Assembly: GCA_017629035.1 (NCBI GenBank)
Contig: JAGBXX010000034.1
Location: forward strand, 1 to 64,000
DNA: 64,000 nucleotides
Direction of reading: 5' to 3'
DNA from: Alistipes sp.
GTDB taxonomy: Bacteria > Bacteroidota > Bacteroidia > Bacteroidales > Rikenellaceae
Shown here piece after piece: positions 43,506-49,511 of the stretch. Each line of letters opens with the position of its first letter. The stretch's first letter is position 1. Position numbers and translations under genes: made by a program. The notes below the pieces were generated by a model. That model saw nothing but the letters and a program-made list of their open reading frames with translations. It did no database searches and was not told the origin of the DNA.

Positions 43506-44054
43506 ATGAACATCATCCTATCCATAACAGGTGCCAGCGGTGCAATATATGCCCGTCAATGCCTCGAGCTACTCCTCTCCAATGATAACGTTGAGCGCAT
43601 AGCTCTCATTTGCAGTGCCAATGCCAAGGGCGTCATGGCCCACGAGGGTGTTACACTACCCGAAAGCGAGCGTATCGAGCGCTACTCCAACGACGATATG
43701 TGGTCGTCGGTCGCAAGCGGCTCCTCGGTGTGGGATGCTATGATTGTTGTCCCTGCGTCGATGGGCACCGTGGGCCGTATTGCCTCGGGCGTGTCGCAGT
43801 CGCTTATCGAGCGTGCTGCCGATGTCATGCTCAAGGAGCGCCGAAGAATCGTTCTCGTGGTGCGTGAGGCACCCTACTCGCTCATCCACCTGCGCAATAT
43901 GACGACTGTTACCGAGGCTGGTGGCATCATCATCCCCGCCTCGCCATCCTTCTACTTCAACCCTCAGGATATCGAGAGCCTTGCTCTTAGCATCAGCACC
44001 CGAGCTGTCGAGCTACTCGGACTTAAAGTTAACCACCCACACTGGGGAGAATAA
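43506..44054 (+). CDS. ubiX: Flavin prenyltransferase UbiX
   Basis: A 182-residue flavoprotein that prenylates FMN with dimethylallyl-phosphate to make prFMN, the cofactor of UbiD-type decarboxylases. It begins with ITGASGAIYA, and has VVPASMGTVGRIASG and VREAPYSLIHLRNM, all family signatures. In an organism using MqnA the likely client is the UbiD-like decarboxylase of menaquinone synthesis; that gene is not seen here. Confidence 0.93.
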   Translation: MNIILSITGASGAIYARQCLELLLSNDNVERIALICSANAKGVMAHEGVTLPESERIERYSNDDMWSSVASGSSVWDAMIVVPASMGTVGRIASGVSQSLIERAADVMLKERRRIVLVVREAPYSLIHLRNMTTVTEAGGIIIPASPSFYFNPQDIESLALSISTRAVELLGLKVNHPHWGE

Positions 44055-44055
44055 T

Positions 44056-44085
44056 AAAAAAGACGACACGAAGTCGTCTTTTTTT
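44056..44085 (+). terminator. terminator after ubiX
   Basis: AGACGAC (44061-44067) pairs with GTCGTCT (44073-44079) over ACGAA and is followed by seven T; the flanking A run extends the stem. Similar GACGAC/GTCGTC stems recur at 44434-44453 and 44482-44503. Confidence 0.9.
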
Positions 44086-44165
44086 ATTTAGCATGGGGAT
44101 TGGCTACTCCAGCAGACAAGACTGCTTTCGTGACGCCCATCCCTCCCGCTCGCCGCGGGGGCCCT

Positions 44166-44221
44166 AACAAAAATCCAAGCAAGAACTACAATGTAGTGCT
44201 CTTTTTGCTTGAATTTTTGTT
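44166..44221. repeat. long inverted repeat with inner hairpin
   Basis: Arms 44166-44182 and 44205-44221 pair over 16 of 17 positions (AACAAAAAT, one mismatch, CAAGCAA). The interval contains a second dyad ACTAC-AAT-GTAGT (44185-44197). On the minus strand it follows directly after the tRNA 3'-end fragment at 44222-44239, where a tRNA terminator would be expected. Confidence 0.5.
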
Positions 44222-44239
44222 GGAGCAAAGGGATTTGAA
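44222..44239 (-). pseudogene. tRNA 3'-end fragment (copy of tRNA-Val end)
   Basis: The 18 bases here match the 3' end of the intact tRNA-Val at 44508-44525 in 17 of 18 positions (acceptor 3' strand plus T arm; the loop reads TTTGAA instead of TTCGAA). The rest of a cloverleaf is absent upstream on the minus strand, so only a remnant is present. Confidence 0.5.
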
Positions 44240-44250
44240 TGCGAAGCATA

Positions 44251-44315
44251 GAGCCGATACCAAATAAAGAAGCGCAGTGCGTGGCACGAGCAATAAACCA
44301 CTATCATATCGGCTC
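44251..44315. repeat. widely spaced inverted repeat
   Basis: GAGCCGATA (44251-44259) and TATCGGCTC (44307-44315) are perfect 9-bp arms 47 nt apart. They enclose sequence without an ORF. It could be a structured RNA arm or a remnant of an inserted element. Confidence 0.35.
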
Positions 44316-44336
44316 AACCCCCAATTTGTGAGCAAT

Positions 44337-44387
44337 GCCTGTGGTAGCAAGGTGATATGCAGAGTGGGCCACAGGCTTTTTGTTTTT
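44337..44387 (+). terminator. plus-strand terminator-like hairpin without an assigned gene
   Basis: GCCTGTGG (44337-44344) pairs with CCACAGGC (44369-44376) over 24 nt and runs into TTTTTGTTTTT. No coding sequence precedes it. It may end a small RNA that starts after the ubiX terminator, or be a relic. Apart from this, the tRNA fragment and the dyads, 44086-44421 shows no gene. Confidence 0.45.
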
Positions 44388-44422
44388 GGGGCAATGTGGG
44401 TGCTTGCACACATGAGTTGACA

Positions 44423-44453
44423 CAAAACAAAAACAGACGACCGTAGTCGTCTG
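44423..44453 (-). terminator. second GACGAC-type minus-strand terminator
   Basis: CAGACGAC (44434-44441) pairs with GTCGTCTG (44446-44453) over CGTA. The left flank is A-rich, giving a T tract on the minus strand. It lies 50 bp beyond the first tRNA-Val terminator. Confidence 0.65.
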
Positions 44454-44471
44454 CTCTGCATATCGCTGTAC

Positions 44472-44503
44472 AAAAAACAAAAAAGACGACCTAAGTCGTC
44501 TTT
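44472..44503 (-). terminator. terminator of tRNA-Val
   Basis: AAAGACGAC (44482-44490) pairs with GTCGTCTTT (44495-44503) over four bases, followed on the minus strand by a T-rich run. It is 2 nt beyond the tRNA 3' end. Confidence 0.88.
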
Positions 44504-44505
44504 AG

Positions 44506-44580
44506 TGGGAGCAAAGGGATTCGAACCCCTGACCCTCTGCTTGTAAGGCAGATGCTCTGAACCAGCTGAGCTATGCTCCC
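44506..44580 (-). tRNA. tRNA-Val (anticodon UAC)
   Basis: A 75-nt cloverleaf on the minus strand. The acceptor is GGGAGCA/TGCTCCC with discriminator A. The anticodon stem TCTGC/GCAGA holds the loop CTTACAA (anticodon TAC, Val). The D arm AGCTCAGCTGGTTCAGAGC and T arm with GGTTCGAAT are present. CCA is not encoded. Confidence 0.95.
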
Positions 44581-44601
44581 GTTAGTTAATGCTTGGGACT
44601 G

Positions 44602-44631
44602 CAAAGGTAATCATTTTTTTTTAACCTGCAA
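44602..44631 (-). promoter_or_regulatory. promoter of tRNA-Val
   Basis: Minus-strand TACCTTTG (44609-44602) with TTG (44631-44629) 19 bp upstream, 22 bp before the tRNA. Confidence 0.72.
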
Positions 44632-44767
44632 ACTTTTCGATAAGTTTTTTTCAAAGGGTCTTGTCATCATAACCATTGAAGCTCGACCGCATCTACTGCT
44701 TATCGGGGCTGGGCTTTGTTCCTCCACCACCTGTGGCCTAAACCATGCAGCTTAGTTACCCCTATTT

Positions 44768-44782
44768 GTGCATCCCATGCAC
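44768..44782. terminator. short hairpin after tRNA-Asn
   Basis: GTGCAT-CCC-ATGCAC lies 6 nt past the tRNA-Asn 3' end on the minus strand. There is no T run, so termination is uncertain; it may aid 3' processing. Confidence 0.4.
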
Positions 44783-44787
44783 TTATG

Positions 44788-44861
44788 CGCCTGAACAAGG
44801 ACTTGAACCTAGGACCCCATGATTAACAGTCATGTGCTCTAACCAACTGAGCTATTCAGGC
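44788..44861 (-). tRNA. tRNA-Asn (anticodon GUU)
   Basis: A 74-nt cloverleaf on the minus strand. The acceptor GCCTGAA/TTCAGGC is perfect with discriminator G. The anticodon stem CATGA/TCATG carries the loop CTGTTAA (anticodon GTT, Asn). The D arm AGCTCAGTTGGTTAGAGC and T arm with GGTTCAAGT are present. CCA is not encoded. Confidence 0.95.
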
Positions 44862-44894
44862 ATTGTAAAGAACCGTTATCTTTCGATTGCGGTG

Positions 44895-44924
44895 CAAAGG
44901 TACTACATTTTTTTATATCTCCAA
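44895..44924 (-). promoter_or_regulatory. promoter of tRNA-Asn
   Basis: Minus-strand TACCTTTG (44902-44895) with TTG (44924-44922) 19 bp upstream; the same layout as the tRNA-Val and tRNA-Glu promoters. Confidence 0.72.
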
Positions 44925-45029
44925 ACTTTTTTGCAAAAAAAATCGATTTTTTATCGCAAAATCTCATTTTTCGACCAAAAACACCACTTTTTGCACCCTT
45001 TTATGGCTATTCGTTAGGCAAAATAGATG

Positions 45030-45422
45030 CTACTCCTGGCCTACGGTGCACACCTCGACCTGAACCTCGCCATCGCACTCGGTAGTTACGGTAAACTCCT
45101 CGCCGAGCAAATCTCGTGGTATAGTCAATGAATCGCCCTCATAGCGCAACACACCTCTAAAGGTCTCGCCCGTTGTAGAAGAGTAGACCTCAATGCTCAT
45201 ACTCTTAGTAGAGCATGCAGCAGCACGAGTAATTGTCAAACTAAATTCGAAGTCAGAGAAGGTGTAGCGTGGACGCCACACAATGCCGTCGGGAGTAATC
45301 GGACGACGCTTAATGGGCTGCACAGGTCTTTCGGGATCATGAGGAGGATTATCCTCTCCTGGTTCTAATGCAGCACAGCCAACCAAACAAACGGCTAATA
45401 ATATATATATAAGTATACGCAT
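45030..45422 (-). CDS. Small lipoprotein with PIKRRPI motif (copy 1)
   Basis: A 130-residue lipoprotein with lipobox LVGC (C16). A Pro/Glu-rich linker leads to PVQPIKRRPITPDG, then one beta-rich domain with FSLTITRAA, EVYSSTTGETFRG and a C-terminal DGEVQVEV strand. It is a clear paralogue of the next gene (PSQPIKRRPISPQ). The layout resembles DUF3244-like Bacteroidetes proteins, but that link is weak. It is the third gene of the TPR-regulator unit, 4 nt after its paralogue. Confidence 0.65.
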   Translation of the reverse strand: MRILIYILLAVCLVGCAALEPGEDNPPHDPERPVQPIKRRPITPDGIVWRPRYTFSDFEFSLTITRAAACSTKSMSIEVYSSTTGETFRGVLRYEGDSLTIPRDLLGEEFTVTTECDGEVQVEVCTVGQE

Positions 45423-45426
45423 ATTC

Positions 45427-45849
45427 TTACAAAATTATATTCTCTACATAGTACACGCCATCGCCCTCGATAGTAAGAGTATACTCATTGGTATTCTCCA
45501 TAAGCGGAAGAGTAACCACCGCATCACCGGCATATATCAGCTCGGTGTACTCCTCGCCTGTTGACTCAGAGCGCAGCGTAACGCTATAGCACATAGGCTC
45601 GGACGTAGGGCCAAAACTTAGCTCAAATAGACGATTTAACCTAAAGGTAAATCGTGGGCGCAGGGTCTTATCCTGAGGAGAGATAGGACGACGCTTGATA
45701 GGCTGCGAGGGCAGATCACCTTCAGGAACATCGGGTCTTTCTGGATTGGGATTAATAGGCTCGGGAGGTGGTACCACTACATTGTCGCTACAAGGCTCAC
45801 ATCCGACAAACACCAACACCGATAGCAGTATGTATAGTATCTTCTTCAT
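45427..45849 (-). CDS. Small lipoprotein with PIKRRPI motif (copy 2)
   Basis: A 140-residue lipoprotein with lipobox FVGC (C17). It has a Pro-rich linker (VVVPPPEPINPNPERP), then SQPIKRRPISPQ and a small beta domain (FELSFGPTSEP, TLRSESTGEEYTE, YTLTIEGDGVYYVENI). It is paralogous to the 130-residue lipoprotein downstream. It follows the TPR regulator by 20 nt. Function unknown; a surface or periplasmic partner of the regulator is possible. Confidence 0.65.
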   Translation of the reverse strand: MKKILYILLSVLVFVGCEPCSDNVVVPPPEPINPNPERPDVPEGDLPSQPIKRRPISPQDKTLRPRFTFRLNRLFELSFGPTSEPMCYSVTLRSESTGEEYTELIYAGDAVVTLPLMENTNEYTLTIEGDGVYYVENIIL

Positions 45850-45869
45850 TACTCCAAGGTATCACTTTA

Positions 45870-47540
45870 CTACTTTTCTGATAGTGCTGCGACGAGAGCC
45901 GACACATCGACACTCTCCACACTCTTGATCTTAGTCTTGATATTATACTTAATCTTTGACACCGACACAGGATCGCTGTCAATAAATATAGCGATAGCAC
46001 GGCTCGAGAAACCGGCAAACGAGTAGAGCGCCACACGATAGTCACGCTCGCTAAGCTTGGGTAGCAGCTGGCGCAATCTACGCATGAGGCCATCACGATA
46101 CTCATCAACAGCACGCTCAAGCTCGGCAATACGCGCCGAGTCGCTCTTCATAGCATCGATAGTCTCGGTGAGCTTGTTGAAGACCATGCTCTTATGACGT
46201 GATGAGCCGCTATGGTCGTAGTATATGTCGCAGAGTTCGTTGAGCTCGCTGAAGCGATCACGATATAGAGCTCCGAGCGACGACGAGAGCTCACGTGGTA
46301 CATTATCCAGGGCAACCGATAGTTCGTGGATAGTCTCGACATAGTGGGCTATGGCCTCGTTCTTGCGGCGCATACGACGCCACAACATATATCCAACAAA
46401 GAGGATGATAACCGATATAGAGCAATATATCAGCGTGTTACGCTGGCGCACAAGCCTACGCTCACGATTTGCGGCATCGACCGAGCGCTGCAACATCTCT
46501 ATCTGAATATTGAGCACGGGCTGCTCGAGCACCTTGATCATAAGGTCATCCTGCTGGTGCTTGCTCTTCTCCTCCCAGCGCAACGCCTCCTGGCTATCGC
46601 CAACATTGCGGTAGATGATATATCGAGCATACTCCAGATCGGCCCAGTCAGCATCGGGCTCAGCCTCGGCACGCTCCACAATGGCGAGTGCCTCCTCCTT
46701 GCGACCCTCGTGCGAGAGAAGCATAGCCTGCATAGCACTCATGTGCGCCTGGCCAAATAGCAAGCAGTCGTGCTCGGCAAAACGTGCTACATACTCCCTA
46801 CACATATCATAGTCATTGAGATAGATAGTGAGGTCGAGCAACTCGTGCAGCACGGCACACATAAAGCGCTTATTATCAACCCTCACGCCATAGCTCAAAG
46901 CCTGATCGAGGGCACGTTTAGCCTGCCAGTGCTCACGCAGCTGGATATATGTTGCACCCATATCGTAGAGCACACTCGCACTGTGATACTCCATGCCGAG
47001 CTGGTCGAAACACTCCTTAGCCGCAGCATACGACTCAAGAGCATTGGCAAAGAGGCAGCCTGCACCATAGATATCGCCCTCAGTACGAAGCACAAGTGCT
47101 TTAAGGCGTAGGTCATCGACATGCTCAAGGCGTTTCTTAGCCTCGATAAGAGCCAACATAGCCTCGGCAAGATAGTTCTGACCCTTGCGCTTAAGCACGA
47201 GCGAGTGCTGATACAGGGCACGAGCACACTCATGGTCATACTCCGAGTTGAGATAGAACTCCACTGCCCCACGAGTGAGAGTGTCGGAGTCAGAGTCTAT
47301 ATAATTGTGATACAATACCTCGCTCTTAATCAGCTGATAGCGAGCTACATCGCGCTTACCACGCACCTTTTCGAAATCGACGCTATCAAGCACAGCAAGA
47401 GCCTCCTCGGGCGAATCTTGCGCAATACTCTCGGCACGCAACAGAAGGCTCATCGTGCCACTATCGGTCGAACAGCCAATAGCAAGGAGCACAACGCCCA
47501 GGGCAATGAAAATATTTAGGACTCTCTGTCGCATAATCAC
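45870..47540 (-). CDS. TPR-containing membrane-bound regulator with C-terminal HTH-like domain
   Basis: A 556-residue protein with an N-terminal export signal resembling a lipobox (AIGC, C23). Helical TPR-like repeats (about 35-330) lie on the periplasmic side, then a single TM helix (369-387), a coiled coil (390-480) and a C-terminal region (about 485-550) with SERDYRVALYSFAGFSSRAIA and SVSKIKYNIKTKIKS, similar to LuxR-like HTH regions of Bacteroidetes TPR regulators. This architecture suggests signal sensing outside and DNA binding inside. It heads a unit with two small lipoproteins and its promoter sits in a palindrome. Confidence 0.75.
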   Translation of the reverse strand: MIMRQRVLNIFIALGVVLLAIGCSTDSGTMSLLLRAESIAQDSPEEALAVLDSVDFEKVRGKRDVARYQLIKSEVLYHNYIDSDSDTLTRGAVEFYLNSEYDHECARALYQHSLVLKRKGQNYLAEAMLALIEAKKRLEHVDDLRLKALVLRTEGDIYGAGCLFANALESYAAAKECFDQLGMEYHSASVLYDMGATYIQLREHWQAKRALDQALSYGVRVDNKRFMCAVLHELLDLTIYLNDYDMCREYVARFAEHDCLLFGQAHMSAMQAMLLSHEGRKEEALAIVERAEAEPDADWADLEYARYIIYRNVGDSQEALRWEEKSKHQQDDLMIKVLEQPVLNIQIEMLQRSVDAANRERRLVRQRNTLIYCSISVIILFVGYMLWRRMRRKNEAIAHYVETIHELSVALDNVPRELSSSLGALYRDRFSELNELCDIYYDHSGSSRHKSMVFNKLTETIDAMKSDSARIAELERAVDEYRDGLMRRLRQLLPKLSERDYRVALYSFAGFSSRAIAIFIDSDPVSVSKIKYNIKTKIKSVESVDVSALVAALSEK

Positions 47541-47546
47541 GCACGT

Positions 47547-47588
47547 TTATATTTGAGACAAATATAAGAGTTTTTATCTAAATCGCAA
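47547..47588 (-). promoter_or_regulatory. promoter with palindromic -7 region
   Basis: Minus-strand TATATTTG (47566-47559) with TTG (47588-47586) 19 bp upstream. The -7 box is the right arm of the perfect palindrome TTATATTTG-AGA-CAAATATAA (47547-47567), an operator-like layout for autoregulation. The box is about 20 bp from the TPR regulator start at 47540. Confidence 0.65.
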
Positions 47589-47590
47589 AA

Positions 47591-48112
47591 TCAGATCAAG
47601 AGCAACTGATACTCGTATACATCGACATACTCCGCACCACGGCGCAGCCAGTCACGGCGCAGACCACAGCGCTCAAAGCCGAGCGACTCGAACAGGGCCA
47701 CACTCGCCTCATTATCCGAGGCCACCGAGGCCCATATCTGCTTAAGTCCCAAGACCTCACGAGCATAACCAGCAACGGCCTCGAGCGCCGCACGAGCATA
47801 GCCACGTCGGCGGTTCTCCTGAGCATAGATAAGCACACCTACACCAAAGCGCAGGTGCTGGGGGTCAAAGTCAATGATATCGACTGTGCCCACAGCAACA
47901 CCCTCAGCCTCAACCACAAGACGCATCTGGCGAGTGGCATATATATCGTAGTTCTGCTCCTGTACAAAGCTACATAAGCGCTCATACGACAACGGAGCCA
48001 CGGTGCCACTCACACGCCATACCTCGGGGTCATTCTCCCACAAGTAGAGCATATCGACATCCGAGGGCTCAAGGGCACGCAGACGGCATATATTTGCCTC
48101 AAGCGACAACAT
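47591..48112 (-). CDS. GNAT-family N-acetyltransferase (RimJ/RimL-like)
   Basis: A 173-residue acetyltransferase with an N-terminal ICRLRALEPSDVDMLYLWEND (strand 1 and helix 1 of RimL-like GNATs). The acetyl-CoA loop region FGVGVLIYAQENRRRGYARAALEAV fits 'R-R-x-G-Y-A' and NEASVALFESLGFERCG is the usual C-terminal motif. The open frame extends to 48169, but the ATG at 48112 starts the conserved domain and leaves just 1 nt after the ROK stop. The substrate is unknown. Confidence 0.85.
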   Translation of the reverse strand: MLSLEANICRLRALEPSDVDMLYLWENDPEVWRVSGTVAPLSYERLCSFVQEQNYDIYATRQMRLVVEAEGVAVGTVDIIDFDPQHLRFGVGVLIYAQENRRRGYARAALEAVAGYAREVLGLKQIWASVASDNEASVALFESLGFERCGLRRDWLRRGAEYVDVYEYQLLLI

Positions 48113-48113
48113 A

Positions 48114-49343
48114 CTACAAACCGATAATCTTGTTACGTATAAGCATTGCCACACCCCAAGCATTGGCACTATCGGTCATCTTCGAGGCACGGAACTTAGT
48201 ATCCTTATACACGAGGTTGAGTGAGTACTTGTTTGTTGAGGATTTGAGCGGAAGCATGAAGTATTCGCCCGCCATAGCGAGGTTACCACCCACAATAACG
48301 GTCTCGGGATTGAAGGTATTGATAAGGAAGGCCACGGCCTTGCCCACCTTCTCGCCAGCCTCCTCGATAAGCTCGATAGCGAGGTTGTCGTCGTTCTGCG
48401 CAGCTGCGATAATATCGTTGATATGTATAGTCTCGCCACGGTCATACATCTCACGAAGACAGGTATTTACGCCATTGCGGATGAGATATACGATCTTATC
48501 CTCGATAGCAATACCCGACACCTCGGTCTCAAGACAACCCTTCTTGCCACAGCCGCAGATGATCTCATTATCGAAGAATGGAATGTGACCGAACTCTCCA
48601 GCAAAGCCATTCTTGCCGTAGTAGAGCTTGCCGTCGATGACAATACCGATAGCCACACCACGACCCATGTGCAGATAGAGCACATTGCTCTCGTTCTTCG
48701 ACTTGCCCGTAGTATACTCTGCATAGCAACGTGCACGAGTATCGTTCTCGAGCATGACACGAATACCTATACGCTTCTGGATGATCTCCATGAGCGACTC
48801 CTCGCACGATGTGAAGTACTTATACGAACGGCCAGTCTCGGGGTTCACACGGCCCACAATCGAGACACCCACGCCCAATATCTTCTCTCGCTCAATGCCA
48901 CATGTAGCCACAAACGACTCCACATTCTGGCATATACGCTCAAGACACTGCGGACGATCCACAAGCTCAAAACTTGTATCCATGCGCTCGTGGATAACAT
49001 TGTTCTGAAGATCGGTAACGACATAGGCCATGTGGTCACGACCCACGTTGATACCTATAAAATATATTGCCGAGTTTGCCAAACCAAAGACATTGGGGCG
49101 ACGTCCACCAGGGGTCTCCACCTTGCCCAGATCGATCACGATATGGTCGTCGACAAGCTCCTGAACGAGCTTGGTCATCGTAGGCACACTGATATGTAGC
49201 TCTCGAGTAAGCTCGGAGAGTATACAATCGCCGTTGACTGCCATATAAGCGATAATGCTGCGCTTAATGATATTATTTTTGTGCATAATGCCTTTGAGAG
49301 TTGCGTCGGCATCAATATTGAAAAACTTGGCCAATGGTGTCAT
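48114..49343 (-). CDS. ROK-family transcriptional regulator (NagC/Mlc-like)
   Basis: A 409-residue protein. The N-terminal winged HTH (about 25-85; CILSELTRELHISVPTMTKLVQEL) is followed by a ROK sugar-kinase-like domain with GINVGRDHMAYVVTD, the GHIPF segment and the zinc-binding CGCGKKGCLE. ROK regulators repress sugar catabolism genes, and the ligand is often an amino sugar or glucose derivative. No sugar operon is adjacent, so targets lie elsewhere. The gene is followed at once by a GNAT gene. A -7 element TATCTTTG lies at 49381-49374. Confidence 0.88.
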   Translation of the reverse strand: MTPLAKFFNIDADATLKGIMHKNNIIKRSIIAYMAVNGDCILSELTRELHISVPTMTKLVQELVDDHIVIDLGKVETPGGRRPNVFGLANSAIYFIGINVGRDHMAYVVTDLQNNVIHERMDTSFELVDRPQCLERICQNVESFVATCGIEREKILGVGVSIVGRVNPETGRSYKYFTSCEESLMEIIQKRIGIRVMLENDTRARCYAEYTTGKSKNESNVLYLHMGRGVAIGIVIDGKLYYGKNGFAGEFGHIPFFDNEIICGCGKKGCLETEVSGIAIEDKIVYLIRNGVNTCLREMYDRGETIHINDIIAAAQNDDNLAIELIEEAGEKVGKAVAFLINTFNPETVIVGGNLAMAGEYFMLPLKSSTNKYSLNLVYKDTKFRASKMTDSANAWGVAMLIRNKIIGL

Positions 49344-49373
49344 TTTATGCTTCTGATTTTTATATTAGTAGTA

Positions 49374-49381
49374 CAAAGATA
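49374..49381 (-). promoter_or_regulatory. -7 element of the ROK gene
   Basis: Minus-strand TATCTTTG, 31 bp before the ATG at 49343. The nearest TTG is 24 bp upstream, longer than usual. Confidence 0.4.
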
Positions 49382-49456
49382 ATAAAAAAATTTCGGAATT
49401 ATCTACAAATTTTAATAAATTTCATAAAGCAGAGTTCAACTTTTGCTATATATGCA

Positions 49457-49491
49457 AAGAGGCACTTAACCCTCGGGGTTAAATGCCTCTT
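49457..49491. terminator. hairpin beyond the 805-residue lipoprotein
   Basis: AAGAGGCA-c-TTAACCC (49457-49472) pairs with GGGTTAA-a-TGCCTCTT (49476-49491) around TCG. The stem is strong but has no T run, so it is a probable terminator of the minus-strand lipoprotein gene. Confidence 0.6.
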
Positions 49492-49511
49492 AGCGATTAT
49501 TTCGCAACGAG

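Noticed and set aside
44222..44300. Possible complete second tRNA-Val gene
   Set aside because: Only the 3' end matches; no anticodon arm, D arm or 5' acceptor strand can be formed upstream on the minus strand.
44086..44420. tmRNA, RNase P RNA or 6S RNA in the gene-less stretch
   Set aside because: None of the conserved sequence blocks of these RNAs is recognisable; only short dyads and a terminator-like hairpin are present.
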